NCBI GenBank assembly: GCA_039566865.1
Contig: CM076957.1
Span: forward strand, 10,549,896 to 10,613,895
Direction of reading: 5' to 3'
Length of the DNA stretch: 64,000 nt
From: Aurelia coerulea
Taxonomy: Eukaryota > Cnidaria > Scyphozoa > Semaeostomeae > Ulmaridae
Shown: one piece after another, positions 20,837-31,411 of the stretch
How positions within the stretch are numbered: position 1 is the stretch's first letter
Layout: each line of letters opens with the position of its first letter
Notes under the pieces: model-generated
Databases searched by the model: none
Told to the model about the DNA's origin: nothing
Seen by the model: the letters and a program-made list of their open reading frames with translations, nothing else
Translations under genes and position numbers: made by a program

Positions 20837-22364
20837 CTAAAGATTGAAGTAGGTGTCTGTTTCTGAACCTGGATTTTGAAGATGGTTCCAAGCCTGCCCT
20901 CTGGCATAATTACCTTGAAATGCAGGACCAAAATGTGTTTGAGGTTGACTGTACTGAGGAAATTGAATGTTTTGGCTCATCAACATTTCCATCAAACGTA
21001 GCTCCTGTTGACGAGACTTTTCAGCTTCTTCTCGGGCAAATGCTATGTATTCTTTCATGGGGTCATTTTCAATCATGGTCCTTAACATACCCACTACCTC
21101 ATTGAAAGAAGATTCCATGTTGCTCTTCTTCTTTGCTTGCTTTCTTGTGGGCACATAAAGCTCTGCTTGTTCATTGGAATTATTCTCTGATACATCTGAA
21201 CTTGTGGATTGCTCTGGAGAGGCTGAAGGTTCTATCGCCTGTTCTGGTTGGCATGAATGACGTGTTTTTACCAATGCGAATAGTTGATTAAACCATGATC
21301 TAAAGCCCTTTTCTTCTTGAAATCGCTTGATTCCACTTGCACTTTTCATTGTTAAAGCAGCTTTCTTGCAGTCAGAAACTGCTTTCTTGAATCTTGTGCG
21401 AAGCTGTACCTCTGTAAATGGCACATTTTCATCTCTTTTTGCAGCACGCTCTCTTAATTGTTTGAGCACCTTCATGTACATCTCTGCATTCCTGCAATTT
21501 TTGGTGTTTTCAAAGATTAATTTCTTCTTCAGATATTCATCATTTACAATGATGTCTACAGCATCGTTTAGAAGGCTTTCACTCCATTTTGCTTTTCTTC
21601 CTGATTTCTTTTTTGAGCGTTTCTTTGCAAATTTATTCAAAACTTCATCTATCTCATCATCTTCCGCATCATCATCTTCATAATCTCCCATGACAGTATC
21701 ATTTGATGGGGATGAGCTTGTACCAGAATCTTCAGGCCTGCAAATTAAAACAGTGGTCTTAGGGAAACTGGCATATAGTTTTGAAGTGGGCAAGATACGA
21801 GTAAAATTGAAAAATGCACGCTATTATGGAGAACAAAAGACAACACCAGATTGACAGTAAACTTACTTGGAGTTCAGTAAGTAATATAAAAAATCAATTA
21901 CATATCATGGATATTTCTGCTTGACACAATCATGAATATCTATTGTGATTTGTGAATGAATGTTGTTTGAAAAAATACCTCTTCTAAATGATTATTCAAA
22001 GGATATTTTCAACAAATATGCATCAAAATTTGATAAAGATCAATATCCATGTACATGCCAAAGTATGGTAAGGAAGGGGGATAACTTACCTGCTGGGCCT
22101 AGAAGTTCTTCCCATTTCGCCTTCTTGGTGATCATACAGGGTGCAGTCAAAACAATAACCCACAGACTTGCCTGCAATCCACCCTTCGGTTTCTTCATTT
22201 TCTTCAGGTGTTGAGCAGACACTACAAATTACGATATCACATGAAAGGCATGTATATTTTGTGCTTCTTCTGCACTGAGAGCAGTCTCTGTCGTTGTTTG
22301 CCGCCATTTCAAATTTTTGAGCAGAAATTGACCTAGTGGATTTGGCGGCAAAATCACTACGCAT
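20837..22364 (-). CDS. Harbinger accessory protein: CxxC zinc ribbon plus Myb/SANT-like domain, two exons
   Basis: Exon 1 is 22364-22090, the intron 22089-21738 (donor GTAAGTTATC, acceptor TTTTAATTTGCAG), and exon 2 21737-20837. The splice falls inside an AGG codon, giving 391 residues. Residues 28-74 hold four CxxC pairs (C28/31, 39/42, 47/50, 71/74), a likely zinc-binding domain. An acidic stretch DYEDDDAEDDEIDE and basic KKRSKKKSGRKAKW precede a helical Myb/SANT-like DNA-binding region (about 142-235: KWSESLLNDAVDIIVNDEYL). A C-terminal segment rich in charged residues (FAREEAEKSRQQELRLMEML) may form a coiled coil. The second Harbinger protein usually binds the ends and helps import the transposase. 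The frame is intact. A downstream ATG (residue 20) is an alternative start. Confidence 0.85.
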
Positions 22365-22613
22365 GCGCAGCCTCCATATGGAAACGAAATGAATTACTTT
22401 AATTTATGCTTTGTATTCGACACATGTAAAATGCGACGTTTGATGTCATGTCGCACTGACGTCGCATAATGCGACCAACCCTGTCGCATAAATGTATTTG
22501 GGTCGACTAAAATTCAGCACATGCATAAAATTCAAATCAAACGTCGCATTTTACATGTACTTAATTCTCCAATTATATTCGACACATGTAAAGTGCGACG
22601 TTTGATCCTAGCC

Positions 22614-22790
22614 TTAGATTCAACAACTATAGGCATAGAATCAAATCAACAGACTACGATAAACTGCTTCCCGTTGAACAACACTTTCGCCTAGCAAACC
22701 ATGACTTCTCTACAGATGCAAAATTTACCATCATAGAAAAGATTGAAAAATATGTATGAGATGAAATAACTTGTATTTTAGAATCACATG
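22614..22790 (+). pseudogene. Penelope-like element GIY-YIG endonuclease, C-terminal half
   Basis: RFNNYRHRIKSTDYDKLLPV, EQHFRLANHDFSTDAKF and TIIEKIEKYV continue the domain interrupted at 15068. After a stop, ILESHEDNWMLRPKTLSPN gives the family's closing motif (W.LRPKTLSPNG-like). This half includes the conserved HF..NHDF and E residues of the nuclease. Confidence 0.8.
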
Positions 22791-22864
22791 AGGATAACTG
22801 GATGTTACGTCCTAAAACTCTATCCCCAAATGACCAGTTGTATTGGAAAATATCACTCATTCTC

Positions 22865-22889
22865 CTGATGATGACCACATGGTCGAAAC
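22865..22889 (+). other. Hammerhead-like ribozyme core in Penelope-like terminal sequence
   Basis: CTGATGA is followed by a hairpin GACC-ACAT-GGTC and GAAAC, the order of the conserved hammerhead core, with one extra base before the helix. It lies directly 3' of the Penelope-like nuclease, where such elements are known to carry hammerhead motifs. Related arrangements are at 46345, 62657 and (minus) 62824. Confidence 0.5.
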
Positions 22890-22920
22890 TAGTTGGGAAT
22901 TGAGATAAAATTTATATGTA

Positions 22921-23701
22921 CAAGGTGTCCTCAAAAAAAAAACGCAACAGATTCAAAAAATTCTGACGTAATCTGTTTCAAATTAATAATCAAATGATTA
23001 TTTTTATCTAAATCTGCAATGATTAGATTAAATATTGACATATTTTTCAGAATTTTTGGTGACTTGATTGAAGAGTTAACAAACTTCAGATTTGCTGTCC
23101 GGGCAAAACCAGAGCTATCAGCATTAGTGCAAAGTATACTGTAAAGTTAAAAGAATGGCAATATCTGAAACTTTACATGATTACAAGCACACAACTTCAT
23201 TAAGAAACTGCAACAAAGGGATCTTTTACAGATTCATGAGTTATCCATTCTTGCGGGAGCTTTCGGTGTTCATTGATAATTGAAAGTATAAATCTAATAA
23301 TGGCCTAGTCATTTAGAAAAAGCAAGCAACCATCATTTACACTTAAGAATCATGGCAGTGTTTTGACGGAAATCTTTATGACAGTGTCTGTTCAATGTTC
23401 AATTAAATTATGTGTTTGCGTGTTTGTCAGCAATTCTTTACAATTGCAGGGATTGCCATGTTTTGCAATTTGACATTATGATTCATCACTGTTAATGCAG
23501 CAGCTCTGGTTTTGACCTGGGGGCAATTTTGAAGTTTGCTAATTTTTAACTCTACAACCAAGTAACCAAAAATACTGAAAAATATATCAAAATTTAATCT
23601 AATTATTGCAGATTTGAAGGAAAATAATTGTTGGATAATGAGTATGAAATAGTTTGCAGTATAATTTTTCAAATCTGTTGCGCTTTTTTTGGGACACCCG
23701 G
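22921..23701. mobile_element. Mariner-like non-autonomous element, 781 bp
   Basis: The left end CAAGGTGTCCTCAAAAAAAA then CGCAACAGATTC and right end GGGACACCCGG are inverted; TA is duplicated at 22919-22920 and 23702-23703. The arms extend well inward (AAATCTGCAATGATTAGATT returns inverted near 23590). No transposase frame exists. It is a close relative, in the same orientation, of the element at 25843-26642. Confidence 0.85.
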
Positions 23702-23828
23702 TATATATTCCGGCTCGTCCTTCTTTTTGTTCATCTTTGTATATATTTGTATATATATGTATAGCTAGGTGTAAAAAAAAATTAAATAAAAATAAGGTAA
23801 CAAACAAACAAAAAAACTTAGGCTTAGG

Positions 23829-25245
23829 CTTGGTAGCAGTGATATAATTGCAAACATTGAACATAAGCATCTTGGTATGATACTTGATTCTAAATTGGAT
23901 TTCCAAAGTCATGTTAATGAAGCTATTGTTAAAGCAAGGAGAGGAATTGGGATGATAAAGTATCTTTCCATGTATGTTTCCAGAGAGGTTCTTGATATGA
24001 TATATAAGCTACATGTAAGACCACATCTCGACTACGGCGATATGATCTACCACAAATTTGACCCTGACATGCGCTTGGCCTTTACACAAAAGCTTGAACG
24101 AACGCAGTATCTTGCTGCACTAGCAGTGACTGGAACATGGAGAGGTACAAACAGGCAGAGACTGTTTAATGAGCTAGGTTAGGAAACATTGTATGATAGA
24201 AGGTGGTATCGTAGATTGTGTCATTTCTTCTCCCTTATCAAATCTAAATCACCTGAATACTTGTATAGCGAACTACTCCAAGAGAGAGCGACAATTGCAG
24301 TACAGTCTGAGAAATCCCTTTTGTTTTGAACAACCAGTCAGCAGAACGGCCCGTTTTGCTAGCACGTATTTTCATAATACATTATTCGAATGGAATTTAC
24401 TCGACGATGAGAAAAGAAATTCTAAATCCCTGCTTCACTTTAAAAATAAATTGCTTGCAATTGTTAGACCAATTAGAAACTCTACACACAAAATTTGCGA
24501 CATTTCGGGTGTCAAGCTGTTGACAAAACTCCGTGTCCAGTTCAGTGCTCTAAACGAACATCGCTTCAAACATGCTTTTGACTGCCTCAGCCCAGTTTGT
24601 TTTTGTGGTAAAGACAATGAAAATAACAAGCACTTTCTCCTGCATTGCCCCCTATACGATGTACTTCGTAGAGATCTCTTTGACCAGCTCTCTGATGTCC
24701 CAGGACTGGATATCGCCAGTATCAATAATGTAGATGATGATACTCTTTGTAGTCGATTTTTGTTTGGAAATCCATCCTTAGGTACTATTGAAAATAGAGT
24801 AATACTGGATGCAACGATCTCATTTCTCAAAAATTCTGGCCGATTTGATTGATCTAGCGATGCCATATTAGCAACAGCAGTTCCCTATTAGTTTTATGTT
24901 GTGTTCTCCTTTTCTTTCTTTGTCGTCCCACATTGCTGAGGTAGATTACCGGAACAAACACTGAAATTTGCTTTTCCTCGTTTTACACCTACGAGTTTAA
25001 AAGTTCAAATCTTCCTTTTTAACCAGTAATCTGCCTTAGCTTCGTCGTTTTGTTGTCTATTTTGTGTAATTTTAATTTTGTCGTTTTTGTTCTTTGTTTT
25101 GTGTATTGAAAATTAATTTGAATTGTAAGTACCATCCATAGTGAAGACCCGGTGACTTTATGTCTTTCTTCACTATGGATGGTACAGTGCAGTGTAGTGT
25201 AAGTATAAATGTTGTAGTTTTCTAATCTTGATAGAAAAAAAAAGA
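23829..25245 (+). pseudogene. 5'-truncated LINE copy A (zf-RVT family)
   Basis: The frame starts IIANIEHKHLGMILDSKLDF and reads through the RT thumb; after a stop at 24180 and frame change it continues to LLTKLRVQFSALNEHRF, a cysteine/histidine motif CFCGKDNENNKHFLLHCP (zinc-binding reverse-transcriptase type) and ends ATISFLKNSGRFD at 24852. The 3' untranslated region contains the hairpin at 25129-25185 and ends in GATAGAAAAAAAAA near 25240. The palm and endonuclease are absent. Confidence 0.85.
25129..25185 (+). other. Conserved 3' UTR stem-loop of LINE copy A
   Basis: A perfect 19-bp stem, GTACCATCCATAGTGAAGA against its reverse complement, encloses a 19-base loop starting CCCGGTGACTTTATGTC. 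The loop and the inner stem are conserved in copies B, C and D while the outer stem changes on both sides. Confidence 0.9.
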
Positions 25246-25842
25246 TAGCGTGTCATATTGCTAACTCTCATTGCTCAATCAAAACATTGCTTTTTTTAGC
25301 TCAATTTCTTGCCGACTGCTTACGATCTTCTAGGCATTAAAACTGCAATCAAACGTAAACAAATGGTTTACAGAAAATTTCTAGACCGTGACCGAAGACA
25401 GGAGGATTGGGGCCTTGTTAAGGAGGCTCGCTATGAGGTATAAAAAATGATCATTGATGCAAAGGACAAGTATTTTCGGAATTTAGGTCGCAAGTTGGCA
25501 GATTCTAACCAAGGATCTAAGACGTACTGGTCAATATTAAATAGAATAATAAATAAAAAGAGCACAGTGAACATTCCACCGCTTCTTGAAAATGGCTTAC
25601 TAGTCACGAATTTTGAAACTAAAGCCACTATTTTTAATGGGTATTTTGTTTCTCAGAGCTTTGAAACAACTACTACAAGCACTCTTCCTACTTTTTTACA
25701 AAGTGGTAGTTCACTTTTAGGAAGTTTTGATATTGACGATGGAAAAGTATTAAAGTTGATTCGATCCCTTGATTCTAAGAAAGCTCATGGTTGTGATGCA
25801 ATATCAGTATCTATGATAAAGATTTGCGATAGCTCTGTTGTA

Positions 25843-26642
25843 CCGGGTGTCCCAAAAAAAAAACGCAACAGATTCAGAAAATTCTGGCGCAAGCTGTTTC
25901 AAATTGATACTCAAATGATTATTTTCTTTTAAATCTGCAATGATCAGATTAAATTTTGATATATTTTTCAGAATTTTTGGTGACTTGAATGAAGAGTTAA
26001 ATATCATCAAACTTCAAATTTGCTGTCAGGGCAAAACCAGAGCTACCAGCATTAGTGCAAGGTATACTGTAAAATTAAAGAAAGGCAATATCTGAAACGT
26101 CACATGATTATGAACGAGCACACCACTTCATCAAGAAACTGTAACAAAGGGATGTCTTACTAATTCATAAGTTATCCATTCTCGAGGGAGCTCTCAATGT
26201 TCATTTATAATTGAAAGTATACATCTAAATATGGCCTAGGTCACTTTAGAAAAAGCAAGCAACCATCATTTACACTTAAGAATCATGGCTGTGTTTTGAC
26301 AGAACTTTATGAAATTGTCTGTTCAATGCTCAATTAAATTGCGTGTTTGCCAACATTTTTGTTGTCAACAATGTTTGTCAACTATGTTTTGCAATTGCAG
26401 GGATTGTCATGTCTTACATTATGATTCACCATTGTTAATGCAGCAGCTCTGGTTTTGACCTGGGGGCAATTTTGAAGTTTGCTGATTTTTAATTCTACAA
26501 CCAAGTCACCAAAAATAAGAAAAATATATCAAAATTTAATCTAATTATTACAGATTTGAGTAAAAATTATTGTTGGATAACGAGTATGAAGCAGTTTGCA
26601 GTAGAATTTTTCAAATCTGTTGCGTTTTTTTGGGACACCCGG
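25843..26642. mobile_element. Mariner-like non-autonomous element, 800 bp, inside LINE copy B
   Basis: The ends CCGGGTGTCCCAAAAAAA and GGGACACCCGG are inverted, and TA is duplicated at 25841-25842 and 26643-26644. Removing it with one TA joins DSSVV to VPLCTI, as expected in this LINE family. Inner arms pair over more than 100 bp. It has the same architecture as the copy at 22.9 kb. Confidence 0.9.
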
Positions 26643-26851
26643 TAGTACCTCTGTGTACCATAGGGTATTTAAAACAAGCCTCGAGACTGGTGTCTACCCA
26701 TCCATCTGGAAAAAGGCGAATATAATTCCGATTCACAAGAAAAATAATAGACAATGCAAAAATAATCATAGGCCTATCTCTCTGCTCCCAATATTTAGTC
26801 ATATCTTCGAGAAACTAGTATTTGATGCAATCTATGAACACCTTTCCTTAA

Positions 26852-27047
26852 AAGCAATCTGTCCCCTATTGTTCTGACCTTGGTTACTGCTTTATTTACC
26901 TTATTTACGCAGCAGCTAAATTCATGCATCACTGAGTCTCTATGACCCTGATTTCTTTGGATAAAGCGAATTAACACCAACTTCTGAAATATACAATAGA
27001 GATCTTTATCGATTTTATTTTCATTCATCGAAGGGGACAGATTGCCT
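26852..27047. mobile_element. 196-bp MITE with TTAA target duplication
   Basis: The TIRs A(A/G)GCAATCTGTCCCCT are at 26852-26867 and 27032-27047, flanked by TTAA (26848-26851 and 27048-27051). Removing it with one TTAA rejoins HLSLNGLLTD in frame. TTAA targets are used by piggyBac and Kolobok; the end sequence does not start CCC, so Kolobok-like is the better guess. Confidence 0.85.
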
Positions 27048-27494
27048 TTAAACGGACTCCTAACTGACAAGCAATCTGGTTTCCGACCTGGAGATTCTAC
27101 AATAAACCAATTAATTTCAATAACACAACAAATTTATAAAGCCTTTGATGAAGTACCAAGCAAAGAGACAAGAGCTGTTTTTCTAGATTTGTCGAAAGCT
27201 TTCGACAGGGTATGGCACGAAGGACTGATATTCAAACTCCAATGTAATGGAATATCTGGCGACCTTCTAATTTTGCTAAAAGATTTTTCCAATAACCGTA
27301 AGCAGCGAGTAGTATTGAACGGCAAATCGTCTGATTGGCTAACTGTTTCAGCTGGTGTTCCACAAGGTTCTGTATTGGGTCCTCTTTCCTTTCTTATCTA
27401 TATTCACGATCTTGTTGAAAATGTGAGTTGCGATGTAAGACTTTTTGCCGATGACACGTCCCTGTTTTCCGTTCTACACGACGTTGTTAATACT

Positions 27495-27670
27495 TAAAGT
27501 AAATCAACGGGGTTAAAAAGCAACTTAGCTAGGGGGACTGGGTCCATCTAAATATAACCTATTGTAGTTGATGTTCTTGATCAATGAAAACAAAAGGAAG
27601 ATTAGTGGCGCCTGCCGTTCTTTTGTGCTATTTTTAGATCATGTCGCTATATCTCCGTTCATTTACTTTA
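27495..27670. mobile_element. 176-bp TIR insertion in LINE copy B
   Basis: The ends TAAAGTAAAT(C/G)AACGG are inverted and the insertion is flanked by ATACT on both sides (27490-27494, 27671-27675). Excision restores VVNTALELNRD in frame. The stop that ends the palm frame at 27495 comes from the insert. An 8-bp duplication TTAATACT is an alternative reading of the same border, so the superfamily is uncertain. Confidence 0.75.
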
Positions 27671-28869
27671 ATACTGCACTTGAACTAAATCGTGACCTTG
27701 AGAAAATTAAAGTATGGGCCTGGCAATGGAAAATGCAGTTCAACACAGGTAAGACGGAAGAAGTAATATTCTCTACAAAAAGAATCAAACCCAATCATCC
27801 TCTCTTGAAGCTGGGCGATGATGTAATTTCCCAAACATTGGAACACAAACATCTTGGCATGGTGTTAGATTCGAAACTAGACTTTAAGAGTCGTTTAAGA
27901 GAAGCAATTTTGAAAGCAAGGCGTGGCATTGGAATGATGAAGCATCTGTCTAGATATGTCTCCAGAGATGTTCTAATCCAACTCTATAAACTTTATGTTA
28001 GCCCTCAACTTGACTATACCGACATAATTTACCACAAATACGATCCTAGTATGCGCCTTAATTTCACGAACAAACTCGAACAAACTCAGTACGCTGCTGC
28101 GTTAGATGCTACCGGTGCTTGGAAATGTACAAGTAGAGATAAACTTTACAAAGAACTTGGGTGGGAAATTTTGTATCATAGAAGATGGTATAGAAGGTTG
28201 TGTCATTTCTTCAAACTACGAAAACTTGAATCTCCTTACTTCCTGTTTGCTGAGGTACCACCTGTTAGGCCAGTGTCACACAACTTAAGACACTCGTGCA
28301 CATAAGCCCAAACTGTAGCTAGAACTGCGCACTTTTCAAACACATACTCCTATAATACCATATCGCCTGTTCTGTATAGTATCTATTTAGTAGTTTCATT
28401 TGTTTACGTGGCTCATTATGAGCCACCCTGTTAAAAGTTGTGGTTAAGCTGTTAAAATTCTTCAACGCTCACAGAGTTTAAGCGCATGTTACTCGCATGT
28501 GTAAGACCAGAGGGAAATCAAATTTATGGCGTTGCTAACTTGCACGGAATCCGATTATTAACGAAATGTCGTCTCGAATTTAGCTCCCTTAATGAACACA
28601 AATTTCGGCATGTCTTACCCGTTTTGTAATTGTGACATGGCTAAAGAAGACAACGAGCACTTCTTCCTGCACTGCCCACTTTTTAATAATTTACGTCAAG
28701 ATCTCCTCGGTCAGCTCTCACAAATATTAATTAAAGATGCAGTGAATATTGATCCCAAGGAACTATGTCATCTGATGTTGTATGGAAGCCTCCCTTCCAG
28801 TGATAGATAATAGAATGATAATAGAAGCAACCATCCAATATATTGAGAAATCCGAGTGTTTTATATAGT

Positions 28870-29290
28870 AGAGGCTGTTTGCAGAATGGTCGATCGATCG
28901 TCTGTCCGACTTGACGGAGTGAGATTTCATAATTACGAAATGTATGGATTGGGTAGTTGGTCCTGCTGGACAACCATGTTCATTCAACCAGACGTTGCTA
29001 TTTGGCAACTGTAGGAATATATAGGACCTTCTCTTCAGTTCAAGGGATCCATGTCGAACCGGCCTCCGGTCAGCCGTTTTCTCAAGCAGCCTCAGTTCGG
29101 CTCAGCGATCAGGCTTTTCGTGTTTTTTCCTTTCAACGGTAACTCTTCTTTTGCGTTTAATTCCTTAGTTAATTGTTAAGTGTCACTCATTGTGGGAACT
29201 CGCTGACTAAGTGTCCTTTCCTGCAATGAGTGGCACAGTAGTTGTATTGTTGCATGTTTTCTGTTTTAATTGATAAAAAAAGATCTTCTA
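28870..29290 (+). other. 3' UTR of LINE copy B
   Basis: Untranslated region between the RT stop and the A-rich end TTGATAAAAAAAG near 29280. It holds the family stem-loop at 29181-29236. The overlapping small ORFs have no independent support. Confidence 0.7.
29181..29236 (+). other. Conserved 3' UTR stem-loop of LINE copy B
   Basis: The left arm TGTCACTCATTGTGGGAA pairs over 18 positions, three of them G-U, with the right arm TTCCTGCAATGAGTGGCA; the loop starts CTCGCTGACTAAGTGTC. Same layout as copies A, C and D with a different outer stem. Confidence 0.85.
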
Positions 29291-30099
29291 CAGTTAATAT
29301 CCTTCCTGCCCCCCTCTTCTCATCAATGAGCCATACTTTCATTCCTTTGCTTGGCTGGTCTATCCTGCAAGCCCATTGGCTGTTCACAGTTCCAGGTATA
29401 TTTCGAGCAGACACGAGCTAGGATGTGCTGCTAGCTGCCCTTGCTATGCTGGCAACAAGAAAAAATATCAACTTTCGGTTAAAGGTATCTGTTTAACCAT
29501 TGTGCTTGGCTTCGTTGGTGACGTACACCCCTTTGTTCCTGTATATCTTGAATTTTATCGCCCATGAAAATAGAGAGAACATAGCTGTTATTTATGTAAG
29601 TCAAGCAGATTTAAGGCGAATCTTTGGAAAGCATTCTGAACCAATTATTGTTTTTTGCTTTCCTTCAGCCTAGTTTTCGTTACAAAATGTCTTGCATTTT
29701 CCTCTTCATTTTGGCTTTTCAAGCGAAGGAAGAGGACAACAAAGCTACCATAACTAGTTTTAATGGAAAAACGACAGAATGAATCATAACACGCCCAACA
29801 GACATTGCCTTACATCCAAAATTTTTCCAATAAAAAGCATGAAACGAAAAGAAATCTAAAAAAGCGTAAGAATTTTACAATGAATGCAAGAGCAGATGAG
29901 GGAATACTAAATGTGCAGACAAGCAAATCAAATGGAAAAGTTTAAATTGAGCAAAAAATAGCAGAATCGTCCACTAACGAAACCAGGCTTTACTTCTTCC
30001 TTGTTCATAACTTCAAGTCTAGTAATTGAGATGAAAACTTTTTTTCCACTATTTGCTAGAAAGGATCAATTATTTGAATTTTATTTTCTATTTGTTTAA
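29291..30099. other. No confident gene
   Basis: Two splice-like signals occur on the plus strand: a GTAAGTC donor at about 29595 after a hydrophobic frame (TPLFLYILNFIAHENREN), and an acceptor TTTGCTTTCCTTCAG near 29668. They are phase-compatible but too weak in coding evidence to call. Confidence 0.3.
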
Positions 30100-30234
30100 A
30101 AAACGCCGGTCAAGCAGCATCCTTTGCGGTCGCGCTTTGCTGAGAACTGCTAAGGACGATGTCATTTGAAAATGGCTGCCGCAGTCGAAAGGCAAATGCG
30201 ACGCATGCAAGGGATTCTGGTTGACCGGCGTTCT
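30100..30234. mobile_element. 135-bp MITE with TTAA target duplication
   Basis: The TIRs A(A/G)AACGCCGGTCAA(G/C)CAG are near-perfect over about 30 bp and flanked by TTAA (30096-30099 and 30235-30238). The GC-rich centre is non-coding. Target and size match the MITE at 26852-27047, but the end sequence is different. Confidence 0.8.
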
Positions 30235-31268
30235 TTAAAAGGTTTGGAAACAGTTCACCAAAAACAGTAGCAAATGCACGTCATCAGAAGTAGGGAAATT
30301 ACATACGTTGTTGCTTCCAGATTTTCTTGCGATAACCAGCTGGAGAAATCATCACTGTCGAACCCCCTTTGAGACTGCACATTTGCTTTGTCGACCTATT
30401 TGATACGAAAGAATACCCGATGAGTCAGAAAGAATAATCATCATCACTATCATCGTCATTATTGATTGATTTACAGCAGGCAAGAATTAAGAAATAGCCA
30501 ATTTACAACTAATTAAGGCCTATTTTATCATATACCGGGTGTCCCAGAAAAATGTTCCTTCTTAGAACAGAGTTTCAGAAGAACGACCATAGTCTCGTTT
30601 TGAGCGTTTTCAAAGGCAATCTCTTGCTCAAGGGCCAATTGGGTCCATAAAATCGTTGCCGACCCTTTTGTGGATTAAAAGACCTCTAAATGTGGATTTT
30701 CTAAAAACCTTCAACTCGAGAAACCCTTGAAAAGAAGAAAAATTTAGCGATGAAGATATGTTCCATTTCTTCCACGTTTTACATCGTAATGTGAAGACCA
30801 TAATCATCATCCAAGGAGGATGGCCAGACCTTCCCACAATGCAACAGCGATCATTCAACTATACAAACCGAGGCGCACGCAGTTGCGATGAGCAAGTGTC
30901 AGGCCAGCATCTGTTCGTTTCATGTGAACATCTGTTGGCAAAATGTTCATTTTAATAATAGTTTGGACAAATTATGAGGCTTGGATCTTAGCTATTGCGC
31001 TCGCAGGGCTCGTTTAATGTTTACTTGAGCAAGAACAATTGACTCAACTGCACGATCTCTTGCAAGGATCGGACGATTTCGTGACTGGGCCTAAGCAAGG
31101 AAAGGCGGAAGTTTGTCTGTGTGGGAATCAAGGATGGAGTGATGTGTCTTTGCCTTCAAGACCATAGCAGTATTTATGTCTACTGCATCGAAATTCATAA
31201 CATTGTTACCTAAAGATAAGCGATTTGGTAGCTGTGAGCTTCAACCTGTTTTTGCTGACAATTTACAG
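30235..31268. other. No gene recognised; solo mariner-like left end
   Basis: At 30534-30546 ACCGGGTGTCCCAG follows TA, matching the left end of the mariner-like family, but no right end is visible downstream. The rest is presumed intron of the gene ending at 31.9 kb. Confidence 0.45.
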
Positions 31269-31411
31269 ACTAGTATACCGAAAACCTGGGTACACACAGG
31301 CTGCAGGGTACACCAGCAGGGAAGATTTGTTGCTAGCAACTGACGATATTGATGAGCTGTCACAGCGATATTCACCTTTTAATGGAAGTGCCTTCGAGCT
31401 GTTATCATCAA
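31269..31411 (+). CDS. Penultimate exon of an unidentified host gene
   Basis: A 143-base exon candidate with acceptor TTTTTGCTGACAATTTACAG and donor TCAA/GTAAGATGG. The frame reads LVYRKPGYTQAAGYTSRED, LLLATDDIDELSQRYSPFNG and SAFELLSS; it enters one base into the exon and leaves one base over. This exit phase fits the exon at 31866, which carries a hydrophobic C-terminus. The acidic LLATDDIDEL motif suggests a cytoplasmic segment next to a membrane anchor. Family not recognised. Confidence 0.55.

Larger units (their letters stand above)
15069..22613 (+). mobile_element. PIF/Harbinger transposon, complete, 7.5 kb
   Basis: The 41-bp terminal inverted repeats start GGCTAGGATCAAACGTCG and differ at two positions. 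The target TTA is duplicated (15066-15068 and 22614-22616), the classic Harbinger target. Excising the element plus one TTA rejoins the Penelope-like frame as NFRFNNYRHR, which fixes both ends. It carries a DDE transposase on the plus strand and a Myb/SANT-like accessory gene on the minus strand, arranged convergently as is usual for the superfamily. Two later insertions, a palindrome at 16.69-17.26 kb and the inverted repeat at 17.57-20.65 kb, roughly double its original length. Confidence 0.93.
25330..28869 (+). pseudogene. LINE copy B: linker, RT palm and C-terminus, cut by three DNA transposons
   Basis: In order: KTAIKRKQMVYRKFLDRDRR, RSLDSKKAHGCDAISVSMIK (25.7 kb), then a mariner-like insert; SLETGVYPSIWKKANIIPIH and NHRPISLLPIFSHIFEKLVF, then a TTAA MITE; DKQSGFRPGDS, RAVFLDLSKAFDRVWHE, GVPQGSVLGPL and the catalytic FADDTSLFS at about 27450; then a 176-bp insert; ALELNRDLEKIKVWAWQW and GWEILYHRRWYRRLCHFF. 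The region after 28305 is frameshifted and ends MIIEATIQYIEKSECF at 28869. The enzyme core residues are still present, but the copy cannot make a full protein. Confidence 0.88.

Noticed and set aside
22921..23701. Coding mariner transposase
   Set aside because: No D,D34D-type frame was found; the 161-codon minus frame overlapping it starts in flanking LINE sequence and ends inside repeats.
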